Positions 43,789 to 53,931 of a DNA stretch of 64,000 nucleotides are shown piece by piece. Source of the DNA: Silicimonas sp. Its GTDB lineage: Bacteria > Pseudomonadota > Alphaproteobacteria > Rhodobacterales > Rhodobacteraceae. Position 1 is the stretch's first letter. Each line of letters starts with the position of its first letter. Location: assembly GCA_022826385.1 (NCBI GenBank), contig JAJDUZ010000052.1:1-64000 (forward strand), given 5' to 3'. The notes beneath the pieces are model-generated. The model saw only the letters and a list, made by a program, of their open reading frames with translations. It did not search any database and had not been told where the DNA came from. A program made the translations under genes and the position numbers.

Positions 43789-44742
43789 TCAAGCATCAAA
43801 TGCATCATCCAGAGGAAGTTCTCGCGCAAATTTCGGCGCGCGCCCGCTGGACTTGAAACTCGACAGATGGGCGATCAGCGCATCGAACACCAGCCGCACC
43901 CGCGGGTTGGTCTTCAACTCGCGCGGCGCCACCAGCCAGACCGGAAACTCGAAATGCACCGCTTCCGGCAAAACCGGGATCATACCGTCGGCCAAAGCCC
44001 CGATATCGGCCCCGTTCAAACCGATCCCGATGCCCGCGCAGGCCATCTCCCAATGCACCAGATGGTTCTCCGAGGACGCCACGAAGTTGGCTTCCGTCAC
44101 CGGCACCTGCCGCTTGCGCAACTCTTCCACAACGCCCGAGGTCGAGGCAAATCCGACAAACGGCGCGTGCCGCAGGTCTTCGACGGTGCGAAACGGCCCG
44201 TGCTTGCGGATCAGATCAGCGGTCGCGAAGAGCCCGCCGGTTTCCTCGAACAGCCGCCGTGCAATCATGTCGGGGTCTTTCGGATCAGTGTTGCGGATCG
44301 CGATATCCGCTTCGCGCTGGCGCAGATCGCTCAGCGCGTTGGTCGCCACGATTTCGATGACGATGCCGGGATGACTTTCGTGCAAGGCGGCCACGAAGGA
44401 CGGCATGACCTTGGCGCCATACATCTCGGTCGCCGAGATGCGCACCACGCCTTCCAGCGATTTCGACTGGCCGGATGCCGCCAGCGAGATAGCCGTGGCC
44501 GCCTCGCCCATCCGGCGCACATGCGCCGCGATTTCGCGGGCCGCCGGTGTGGGCAACAGGTTTCGGCCCGAACGCTCGAAGAGCACGATGCCCAGTTCCT
44601 CTTCCAGCGCCGCGACCTGCCGGCCCAGCGTCGGCTGTGTCTGGTTCAACGCCCGCGCCGCCGCCGACAACGAGCCTTCCTCGACGGTTGCCAGCAGCGC
44701 CCGCGCCTGATTCCAGTCAAAGTTGATCGCCGCCCAATTCAT
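43789..44742 (-). CDS. LysR family transcriptional regulator
   Basis: FDWNQARALLATVEEGSLSAAARALNQTQPTLGRQVAALEEELGIVLFERSGR. Confidence 0.93.
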   Translation of the reverse strand: MNWAAINFDWNQARALLATVEEGSLSAAARALNQTQPTLGRQVAALEEELGIVLFERSGRNLLPTPAAREIAAHVRRMGEAATAISLAASGQSKSLEGVVRISATEMYGAKVMPSFVAALHESHPGIVIEIVATNALSDLRQREADIAIRNTDPKDPDMIARRLFEETGGLFATADLIRKHGPFRTVEDLRHAPFVGFASTSGVVEELRKRQVPVTEANFVASSENHLVHWEMACAGIGIGLNGADIGALADGMIPVLPEAVHFEFPVWLVAPRELKTNPRVRLVFDALIAHLSSFKSSGRAPKFARELPLDDAFDA

Positions 44743-44831
44743 GCAAATATGTATGCCAGAGACACGAAATTCCGGAATTAACCCGCAAAGACGTATGTGC
44801 GAAAGGTCCCGCCATGACAAGGAGAAACAAG

Positions 44832-45443
44832 ATGACAGACGCTGCATTCTGGGACCGGATTGCCCCGAAATACGCCAAGCAACCCATATCGAACACGGAA
44901 GCCTACGAAGAAAGCCTTGCCCGCACGAAGACCTATCTCGGCGCCGACACCACCGCGCTTGAATTGGGCTGCGGCACCGGCTCGACCGCGCTGCGCCTTG
45001 CGCCGGGCACCAAGCGCTTTGTCGGCGCCGATATCTCGCCCGGCATGATCGACATCGCCAAGGGCAAGGTCACCGACGCGGACGGCCCCGAGTTTCGCGT
45101 GGGCGGCGTCGATGATGCCGTTTTCGGCGGCGAGAGCTTCAACACCGTTCTGGCCCATAACCTGCTGCACCTGCTGCCGGATCTGGACGCAGGGCTTGCC
45201 GCGATCCACCGGAACCTGCCCGAGAACGGGCTCTTCATCTCGAAGACGCCCTGCATTGGCGGCAGATGGTATCTGCGCCCGATCATCGCGATCATGCAGG
45301 CCGTCGGCAAAGCGCCCTTCGTCAACTTCCTGACGGTCGAGCAGGTCGACGCACGCATCGCCGCCGCCGGGTTCCGGATCGTTGAAACCGGGCTTTATCC
45401 CCCCTCAACGCCAAGCCGTTACGTGGTGGCGCGGAAGGTTTGA
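44832..45443 (+). CDS. Class I SAM-dependent methyltransferase
   Basis: FWDRIAPKYAKQPI...TALELGCGTGSTALRLAPG...GADISPGMIDIAKGK. Confidence 0.9.
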   Translation: MTDAAFWDRIAPKYAKQPISNTEAYEESLARTKTYLGADTTALELGCGTGSTALRLAPGTKRFVGADISPGMIDIAKGKVTDADGPEFRVGGVDDAVFGGESFNTVLAHNLLHLLPDLDAGLAAIHRNLPENGLFISKTPCIGGRWYLRPIIAIMQAVGKAPFVNFLTVEQVDARIAAAGFRIVETGLYPPSTPSRYVVARKV

Positions 45444-45456
45444 CCGCGCCCCACAC

Positions 45457-46398
45457 TCACTTCGGCGGCAAGGGAATGAACTCGGCATCGTCGCCGGGGG
45501 GCAGTTGGAAGCGCGGGTTCTCGGCCCAGTCGCCCCGCGCCCAGGCTTCCTTAGCCTCTTCGATGCGTTCCTTGGACGAGGCGACGAAGTTCCACCAGAT
45601 GTAACGCGGCCCTTCCAGCGTCTCGCCCCCCAGCAACATCACCCGCGCCCCTTGCGCCCCCGCCGTCATCGAGATGCGGTCGCCGGGGCGGAACACCATC
45701 ATGCGACCGGCTTCGAAGGTCTCGCCCGCGATTTCGACCGCGCCTTCGACGACGTAAGCGCCGCGATCCTCGTGATCGTCGGGCAAAGGCAGCTTGGCAC
45801 CGGGCTGCAGAACCGCATCGGCATAGAACATCTCGGACGCGGTCTCGACCGGCGCCCGCTCGCCATAGGCATTGCCAAGGATCAGGCGCACTTCCTTCCC
45901 CTCGCCTTCCATGAACGGCAGGGCCGATGCCGGGGCGTGCTGGAACTCGGGCGCGCGGTCCTCGTGATCCTTCGGCAGCGCCACCCAGGTCTGGATGCCA
46001 AAGAACGGCATGGGATCGACCTGCGTTTCGTCGTCGATCCGTTCGGAATGGGTGATGCCGTGACCGGCCACCATCCAGTTGACAGCACCGGGCTCGATCC
46101 AGCTGTCGGTGCCCAGACTGTCGCGGTGGTGCATCCGGCCACGATAGAGATAACTGATCGTCGCCAGACCGATATGCGGATGCGGTCGCACGTCCAGCCC
46201 CTTGGTCGGCAGGAACTCGGCCGGTCCCATCTGGTCAAAGAAGATGAACGGCCCCACCATCTGCCGCTTGGGCGCAGGCAGGGCACGGCGCACCTCGAAC
46301 CCGCCAAGGTCGCGGGCACGGGGAATAATCACATGTTCGATCGACCGGGCGTCATCGCCGGTCGGGCAGTCGGGATCGAGGGCGGGGTTCCAGTTCAT
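45457..46398 (-). CDS. Pirin family protein
   Basis: RRALPAPKRQMVGPFIFFDQMGPAEF...DVRPHPHIGLATISYLYRGRMHHRDSLG...GAVNWMVAGHGITHSER. Confidence 0.95.
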   Translation of the reverse strand: MNWNPALDPDCPTGDDARSIEHVIIPRARDLGGFEVRRALPAPKRQMVGPFIFFDQMGPAEFLPTKGLDVRPHPHIGLATISYLYRGRMHHRDSLGTDSWIEPGAVNWMVAGHGITHSERIDDETQVDPMPFFGIQTWVALPKDHEDRAPEFQHAPASALPFMEGEGKEVRLILGNAYGERAPVETASEMFYADAVLQPGAKLPLPDDHEDRGAYVVEGAVEIAGETFEAGRMMVFRPGDRISMTAGAQGARVMLLGGETLEGPRYIWWNFVASSKERIEEAKEAWARGDWAENPRFQLPPGDDAEFIPLPPK

Positions 46399-46566
46399 GT
46401 CAGCCTCCTGTGGGTCGGATGCCCAAGAGGTAGCGCATTGCAGAAAGCAACAATACGCCCGCCAGCACGCAGGTTATGTGCGAATTTGCAGAAGCGCGGA
46501 GTATTCGCCTGCTCACGCACAGCGCCCGTACGACGCGCGTCGGTTCTTCTTCGAAAAGGTCGGCGG

Positions 46567-46642
<76 letters not shown>

Positions 46643-46685
46643 GCCGCGTGTCGTTTAACGGCTCGCACCGGCAGGGGCAAGTGGC

Positions 46686-47141
46686 TTAGGCCCGCTCGTC
46701 GGCCTCGCCCGTCCAGCGTCGCGGTCCGGCCCCGTTTTCGCCAAGCACGTCCTCCGGGTTGTAAAGCGGGCAATTGTCCAGCGAGAGGCAGCCGCAGCCG
46801 ATGCAGAAGCCCATCTGGTCGCGCAAACGCTGCAAAAGCTCGATCTTCTCGTCCAGCATGTCGGCCCATGGGCTGGCCGCCGCGGCCCAGTCGTCCTTGC
46901 CCACGGCCTTGTCGCGCGGCACGCCGTCCAGCACGGCTTTCACCTCTTTCAGCGACACCCCCACCGTCAAAGCGACACGGACGATGGCGATCCGGCGCAA
47001 TTCGCGCCGGTCATAGCGCCGATGATTGGCCGGGGTCCGCCAGCTTTCGATCAGCCCTTCCGCCTCGTAATAGTGCAGCGTCGACACCGGCACCCCGGCC
47101 CGTGCCGCCATCTCTCCCACGCTCAGATCGTTCGGTCGCAT
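46686..47141 (-). CDS. soxR: Redox-sensitive MerR-family activator SoxR
   Basis: LSVGEMAARAGVPVSTLHYYEAEGLIESWRTPANHRRYDRRELRRIAIVRVA; [2Fe-2S] motif CIGCGCLSLDNC. Confidence 0.95.
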   Translation of the reverse strand: MRPNDLSVGEMAARAGVPVSTLHYYEAEGLIESWRTPANHRRYDRRELRRIAIVRVALTVGVSLKEVKAVLDGVPRDKAVGKDDWAAAASPWADMLDEKIELLQRLRDQMGFCIGCGCLSLDNCPLYNPEDVLGENGAGPRRWTGEADERA

Positions 47142-47161
47142 GACGGTCCTCCAGAAAACGC

Positions 47162-47192
47162 TTTATCTCAAGTGAACTTGAGGTCGTAGCGT
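47162..47192 (+). promoter_or_regulatory. SoxR box inside 19-bp-spacer promoter
   Basis: TTTATC-(TCAAGTGAACTTGAGGTCG,19)-TAGCGT; palindrome TCTCAAGTGAACTTGAGG (47166-47183) matches the SoxR operator CCTCAAGTtaACTTGAGG. Confidence 0.85.
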
Positions 47193-47227
47193 GAAACACA
47201 ATGGAACCCGAATCAAGGAGCAAACGA

Positions 47228-47389
47228 ATGGCAAATCCCCTGCTGACACTGGCCACAAGGCTGGAGCGCATCGCCGCCGAACGCCGCGCCCGGCGCGCGC
47301 GCGAACTGGTGCAGTCCGACCCCCACCTTGCCCGCGACATCGGCCTGCCCTATCGCCCCCGCGAACCGCGGAGGGTCGAGCCATGGTAA
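47228..47389 (+). CDS. 53-aa DUF1127-like small protein
   Basis: AAGGAG RBS 7 nt upstream; MANPLLTLATRLERIAAERRARRARELVQSDPHLARDIGLPYR, DUF1127-like D..L.RDIGL. Confidence 0.75.
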   Translation: MANPLLTLATRLERIAAERRARRARELVQSDPHLARDIGLPYRPREPRRVEPW

Positions 47390-47538
47390 TGCTGCGCCTG
47401 AAACGGCTGATGCCACCCCGAAACCGCGACAGCCGGCTCTCCCGCTCGGTCCAATCCGAGATCGCCAGCATGGCGCGCGCCGACGCATTGGAGGCATTCG
47501 TGAAGGAGAGATGCAGGAAAAACCCGGCCAAGTGCTGA
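47383..47538 (+). CDS. 51-aa small protein, start overlaps the upstream stop
   Basis: ATGGTAA overlap with preceding ORF; MVMLRLKRLMPPRNRDSRLSRSVQSEIASMARADALEAFVKERCRKNPAKC. Confidence 0.5.
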   Translation: MVMLRLKRLMPPRNRDSRLSRSVQSEIASMARADALEAFVKERCRKNPAKC

Positions 47539-47776
47539 AGCGCGTTCACCGCACCCAGAAGCCCAGTCCTTGCCCCTATGGGCTGGGTGCATTCATAGCA
47601 CAGTCGATGCAACAGGTTCGCGGTCTTGGACGTGTTTCGGGACCGGTTCACTGGAAGGAACACGAAATGCACAGCCGGCCGGGGTAAGATGCTGGGATTG
47701 GCGGTGTGCCGGACTTTGATGTCGGAAGTTGCCAACCACAGGGTGTGAGTTTTGCCGCAATGACCGGTTTGAGCCG

Positions 47777-47988
47777 TTGGCGGAGATCGGATACCGAGAA
47801 ATCCAGGGCACGGAGTCAAGGGGCGTCAGCCCCGCCGTGCCATCGCCGGACCGGCCCGCGGTCTGGCGATTTGTCCGCCAAAGGCGCTTAGCTCAAGCAG
47901 AAAATGTGTCTTGGCGACCATAAAGTGCTTCGCTCGACTGTCTGATCGCCAGCCCCCGGTCCGCCGACGGCACGGCTTTCTATGGATG
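47777..47988 (+). repeat. 212-bp dispersed repeat, copy A (contains imperfect ~140-bp hairpin)
   Basis: Ungapped match to reverse complement of 58674-58885, 19 mismatches by hand count. Confidence 0.9.
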
Positions 47989-48029
47989 ACGGCTAGGAGC
48001 CCCTTGTGACACCATCTTCGGTGCGAAAT

Positions 48030-48596
48030 CTACTTTCTGGTGACAGCTGTATTGACGTGCAGGGGCTCGCCATCAGCAGAAAATGTAACTCCTACCGAAA
48101 CACCGTGAGCGAGCAATCGGTCTAGGAACCCAACCCGAATTGGCCCGCGTATAGGAGCACCGGCGCTTATCAAAATGCCTTCACCTTCACGTTTGTATAT
48201 CCGCATAGCGCTTGATGGCTTTTCAATTATGATCGCTTTGAAACCATTCGAGTTGAACCAATCAAGCATTTGTTCGTGATTGTTTAGTTCTGAGGCTAAC
48301 AGGAAAACACAAACGTTCACTTTCTCCAGTGTGTTCAGGCGGTTCCAGCGCATAAGCGAAGTAGCGTAGCGTGGCTGGTTTTCGGAATCAGTAACGCAAT
48401 CATCCACATGTTGGAATTCAGCAAGAGCGGCCTCGTATCGAAGAAGGTTGCGTTCACTCAAATGTTCGGCTTGTTGGCTGAGTGGCCGCCCGAAAACAAG
48501 GAACTCTGGTGCAGTATTCTCTCCTGCGGAGCCATACGAAGGCAATAGAAAGGCACCCATCAGCACAAAAATGATTGCCTGTACTTTTTTCTTCAT
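48030..48596 (-). CDS. Hypothetical secreted protein (188 aa)
   Basis: MKKKVQAIIFVLMGAFLLPSYGSAGEN signal peptide; rest unrecognised. Confidence 0.6.
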   Translation of the reverse strand: MKKKVQAIIFVLMGAFLLPSYGSAGENTAPEFLVFGRPLSQQAEHLSERNLLRYEAALAEFQHVDDCVTDSENQPRYATSLMRWNRLNTLEKVNVCVFLLASELNNHEQMLDWFNSNGFKAIIIEKPSSAMRIYKREGEGILISAGAPIRGPIRVGFLDRLLAHGVSVGVTFSADGEPLHVNTAVTRK

Positions 48597-49088
48597 GCCT
48601 CTGGGCTTGGGCCGGAAGAGCCCAGTTTTCAAGTTAATGAGTGTCCGCTTCGTCCGCAAAGCCGCCAACGCCCTTTCCGGATCGCAAGTACAAGGCTTCG
48701 GCAGCCTCCTGTTTCGAAAAGCACGTTGGCACTGAATGGCGCGCTTCTCCATTTTTGCTAGCCCATCGACTATAGATGACAGAGAAAGAAGTATAGGCCT
48801 AAAAAGTAGAGAGCGTGCCACGGCGGAAACGAAAAAGAAGCTATCTTAAGTGGGCACTATTTCTTGCCTGCTGGGTCGTGTTTTGGGCTGTGATAATCGG
48901 ATACGCACCATTCTTCGCGGCCCTCGAACCATAGCTTATCTTTCAAGACTAGACCGTGGAAGACAGCTTCGTCCCGCACGGTGGTCATCAAGATGGCCAA
49001 ACCTGCAGGACAAAGCAGTTTTTGGCCCTCTTCAGGTCGTGAAGTGTGAGACACCCCTGCAGAAACCGCGTTACGACGTTGGAAAAAA

Positions 49089-49163
49089 TGGTGGGTGATA
49101 AGAGATTTGAACTCCTGACATCTTCGATGTGAACGAAGCGCTCTACCACTGAGCTAATCACCC
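49089..49163 (-). tRNA. tRNA-Val(CAC)
   Basis: GGGTGATTAGCTCAGTGGTAGAGCGCTTCGTTCACATCGAAGATGTCAGGAGTTCAAATCTCTTATCACCCACCA; anticodon CAC. Confidence 0.92.
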
Positions 49164-49209
49164 GCCAGAACGGTCTCTTAACGCCAGAGCGGCGAGGACG
49201 CAAGATGTC

Positions 49210-49632
49210 TCAGGCTGAAGGAATGTCGAAGCCAGTCGGGGCCAGTTCGAACCCCTCGAAGCGGAAGGCGGGCGACACGGTGCAGCCGACCAGCGTCCAG
49301 TCGCCGGTTGTCGTCGCACTTTGCCAGTGTTGCGCGGGCACGATGACCTGCGGCGTCTCTCCTGCCGTCAAATCGGGGCCCAGGGCGTGCGCGACGGCGG
49401 GACCGGCCTCGGTCTCGGCCAGCCGCAGGGTCAGCGGGGCACCGGCATAGAAATGCCAGATCTCGGTGGCGTCGACGCGGTGCCAATGGCTGCGCTCGCC
49501 GGCCTGCAACAGGAAATAGATGCAGGTCCCGCTTGGGCGCGGGCCGTCTTCCGCAATCCAGGTCTGGCGAAACCATCCCCCTTCCGGGTGTGGCGCCAGA
49601 CCGAGATGTTCGATGATCTCGGCGCCCGTCAT
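49210..49632 (-). CDS. Cupin (DUF985) family protein
   Basis: MTGAEIIEHLGLAPHPEGGWFRQTW...CIYFLLQAGERSHWHRVDATEIWHFYAGAPL. Confidence 0.9.
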   Translation of the reverse strand: MTGAEIIEHLGLAPHPEGGWFRQTWIAEDGPRPSGTCIYFLLQAGERSHWHRVDATEIWHFYAGAPLTLRLAETEAGPAVAHALGPDLTAGETPQVIVPAQHWQSATTTGDWTLVGCTVSPAFRFEGFELAPTGFDIPSA

Positions 49633-50303
49633 ACCTTGTCCGCCAAATCGTTGAAGTCCCGCGCCACGATGTCCCATGGGCCCGTGGGCGCAAGATCGGT
49701 GCTTTGCGTCGGACCATGCTCGGTCAGGCGCGGCACGAACGCCGTTTTCAACCCCGCCGCCGCCGCCGCCGCCAGATCGTCGTTATGCGCGGCCACCATC
49801 GTGACCTCTGCAGGCGCCAGTCCAAGCGCCTCGACCGAGCAGCGATAGACCGCCTCTTTCGGTTTGTAGTCGCGGCCAATATCGGCGCCCAATATCGCGT
49901 CCCAAGGCAACCCGCCCCAGCGGGCAAGCCGCGCCATCATGCCGACCGACCCGTTCGAGCAGGTGGCAATCAACCCATGCGCGCGCAACGCGGTAAGCCC
50001 CGGCACGACATCGGGCCACGGGTCCAGACGCTCCCACGTGCGGTTCAGGGCTGCGCGGTCAGGCACGTCGACGCCGAAGCGGTCCAGCACCAGATCAAGG
50101 TTCTCGCGATGCAGGATGTCCAGCGGCACATATCCCCGGCCGCCATCGCGTACCCGCGACATCGCCGGTTGATACTCGCCCCGCCACGCGTCCGCAAAAG
50201 CCAGCGCATCGACATCCGGCAAAACGGCCGCGACATCGCGCGCGACCGAGCCTCGCCAGTCGACGCAGGTGCCGAACACATCAAAGATAAACGCCCGTTG
50301 CAT
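49629..50303 (-). CDS. Haloacid dehalogenase type II (HAD superfamily)
   Basis: MQRAFIFDVFGTCVDWRGSVARD...ATCSNGSVGMMARLARWGGLPWDAILGAD...MVAAHNDDLAAA; ATGA overlap with next gene. Confidence 0.9.
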   Translation of the reverse strand: MQRAFIFDVFGTCVDWRGSVARDVAAVLPDVDALAFADAWRGEYQPAMSRVRDGGRGYVPLDILHRENLDLVLDRFGVDVPDRAALNRTWERLDPWPDVVPGLTALRAHGLIATCSNGSVGMMARLARWGGLPWDAILGADIGRDYKPKEAVYRCSVEALGLAPAEVTMVAAHNDDLAAAAAAGLKTAFVPRLTEHGPTQSTDLAPTGPWDIVARDFNDLADKV

Positions 50304-50335
50304 GGGCGCAGTCTGACCAGATTGACCGGCCAGCG

Positions 50336-51595
50336 CTAGGGGCGAGTTGCGAGCGTCTGCACGGCGTCCCAAAGCCCGCGCTCTTCTTCGAACGGGGCTG
50401 TCGAAAGAACCCTTCCCGTGTGGTCAAGGCAGAAGCGAACCGGCGACATATGCGTGCCGACCGCCTGCATCACGGTTTCCTCTTCATCCCAGAGCAGGGT
50501 CATCGGCAAGCCGAAACGCCGCGCCAGCCCCTCGGCATGGTGGCGGTGGTTGGCATCCAGCGCGTAATCCGAGGACACGATGACATGCACATCGGCCATC
50601 CGCCCCGCGCAGGCCTGATGCAGCAGCGACAAGCGCTCGATGTCGAGATTGGCGTAATAGTTCGACCGGTATCCGCCAAGGACCAGCACCACAAGGATCT
50701 GATCCGGCTCCATCGCCGCCAGTGTCGAGCGCAGCGCCAGCGTGCGCCCATGCGTCGGCCATTCCCCGATCGGGTCATGGTTCGGCAGAACGTAGTCGAC
50801 CGGGAAGCGGGCGCCAGCCGGGACACGTTCATAGGGCTGCGGCGCCTCGCCCTTGAGGCGCTTATAGGTGCTTTGCAGGAACGGATGCTCGGGCTTGCTG
50901 GCCAGCGCCGCACTGATGTGGTCCACCGCATCGGCCCGCCGCCCCTGTGCTTCGGCCACCATCATCAGGGTGACGTGGTGGATGGCATGGGTGTTCCCGG
51001 AATAAGACGCCTGCGCCAGACGCTGTCGTGCCTCGGTCGCGGCCGTGCAGGCCGCCACAGCGTCACTGAAGCGGCGCGATGCGGCATAGCCAAGACCCAA
51101 AAACCCCAGCATTTCATAGTCATCCGACGGCGGCACGATCTCGGCCCCCTTGGTCTTGCCCAGACCCAGCATCTCCAGAAAGCCCTGCGGCCCCGACAGC
51201 CCGCGACGCACGTCGTCGACCAGATCGGCAAAGAGCCCAAGATCGCCTTCGCCGAAACGTTCGACCAGCAACTGGCGGTCGGGGCGCGCCGCCCGCACGT
51301 CCCTCCGGAAGGCGGCATCGACCGGCGGCACGATATAGGCGCCGAACGGAAACGCGCGCCCCCGCCATTCCCAGACGCGCCCGCCTTCATCGGCAAAGGT
51401 CAGATCCGGATGGCTGCAAGTGCGCGCCTCAAAGAGGCTGGCTTGCGTCGGTGTCGTCCCCGCGATGGCCAGAAGCCGCCAGTCCGGCGTGATCCCCGCC
51501 GCCTCGGCCGGGCTCGCCGGAAAGACGGCCGGGATCGCCCAACCGCCTGCACCATGAGACACCGTCTCGTTCAGGGGAACCAACGCATCGCTCAT
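50336..51595 (-). CDS. Unusual PDZ-like/TPR-like/thioredoxin-like fusion protein
   Basis: N-terminal FPASPAEAAGITPDWRLLAIAG (PDZ-like), helical repeats mid-protein, C-terminal redoxin-like segment with no CxxC. Confidence 0.5.
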   Translation of the reverse strand: MSDALVPLNETVSHGAGGWAIPAVFPASPAEAAGITPDWRLLAIAGTTPTQASLFEARTCSHPDLTFADEGGRVWEWRGRAFPFGAYIVPPVDAAFRRDVRAARPDRQLLVERFGEGDLGLFADLVDDVRRGLSGPQGFLEMLGLGKTKGAEIVPPSDDYEMLGFLGLGYAASRRFSDAVAACTAATEARQRLAQASYSGNTHAIHHVTLMMVAEAQGRRADAVDHISAALASKPEHPFLQSTYKRLKGEAPQPYERVPAGARFPVDYVLPNHDPIGEWPTHGRTLALRSTLAAMEPDQILVVLVLGGYRSNYYANLDIERLSLLHQACAGRMADVHVIVSSDYALDANHRHHAEGLARRFGLPMTLLWDEEETVMQAVGTHMSPVRFCLDHTGRVLSTAPFEEERGLWDAVQTLATRP

Positions 51596-51719
51596 GGCGC
51601 GAGACTCGCAGAAGGCAGGTGCCGCTCAAGCGAAACAGCGCCCCCTGCCCAGAATGGCCCGGGAAACGTTGCCGTTGAGACTCACCGCGGCCTAATCGCT
51701 CTGGGCCTGCAGGCAGCGC

Positions 51720-53057
<1,338 letters not shown>

Positions 53058-53927
53058 TCAGGCCACCGCTTTCACGCGCATTTCGCGCCAATAGGAATAA
53101 AGCCCCGCCCCCACGATCAGCGCGGCCCCCACCCAGATCGTCGCTCCCGGCACCTCGCCAAAGAACACATAGGCCAGACCAAGCCCGAACACGATCCGGG
53201 TATAGCGCAAAGGCGCCACGACCGAGGCCTCGCCGGTGCGCATGGCAATCGTAATCAGCGCCATCCCCAGCGAAGTCAGACCGACCAGCAGCACCATCCA
53301 GAGCCACGCCTGCCCCGGCACCGGCGACCAGCCGCCCTCATAGGCCACAAGCCCGACGCTATAGAAGATAATCACAACCATGGCCCAGCTGACGGCAAAA
53401 CTGGTCGACACGCCGGGCGGCAGCACCCGGCTGGCCAGATCGCGCATCGTCAGGCCAAGGATCGCCGGAATGGTCCAGAGAAGCCCGGCATTCAGCCCCG
53501 ACACGCCGGGGCCAAGAATGACCACCACGCCGACAAAGCCCACGATCACCGCCGTCCAGCGCCGCCAGCCCACCGGTTCGGCAAGGAACAGCGCGGCCCC
53601 CAGCACCACGACCAGAGGCTGCACCTGCATCACCGCCGTTACCGTCCCCAGCCCGGCGGCCCTGAGCGCCTCGGTCAGGCCGAACCACGCAAAAAGCTCC
53701 CCGACCGAGCGCACGATCACCGCCCGGTGGAACACATGGCGCGAGAAAAACGCCTCGCCCGCGCGCTTCATCAAGGGCAGGAACACGAACAGGCTGCCGA
53801 TCGAGACGACCAGCAGCAACTGTCCCGTTGTTACGAACCGCCCCGCCACCTTCACCGCCGCATCGACGCAGGTGAAGGTCAGCATCGCGGCAATCATATA
53901 TAGGATGGCCTTGGCGTTGTTGGTCAC
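53058..53927 (-). CDS. EamA/DMT family transporter
   Basis: 10 TM segments, two EamA-like halves. Confidence 0.87.
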   Translation of the reverse strand: MTNNAKAILYMIAAMLTFTCVDAAVKVAGRFVTTGQLLLVVSIGSLFVFLPLMKRAGEAFFSRHVFHRAVIVRSVGELFAWFGLTEALRAAGLGTVTAVMQVQPLVVVLGAALFLAEPVGWRRWTAVIVGFVGVVVILGPGVSGLNAGLLWTIPAILGLTMRDLASRVLPPGVSTSFAVSWAMVVIIFYSVGLVAYEGGWSPVPGQAWLWMVLLVGLTSLGMALITIAMRTGEASVVAPLRYTRIVFGLGLAYVFFGEVPGATIWVGAALIVGAGLYSYWREMRVKAVA

Positions 53928-53931
53928 ACGC

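Noticed and set aside
47729-47923. 64-aa ORF (…RGVSPAVPSPDRPAVWRFV…), with relative at 58664-58885
   Set aside because: Similarity is explained by the DNA repeat and its hairpin; other frames in the repeat give equally similar products, so coding is not supported.
48857-49054. 65-aa minus-strand ORF near tRNA-Val(CAC)
   Set aside because: No motif, weak start context; cannot be separated from chance in this low-density region.
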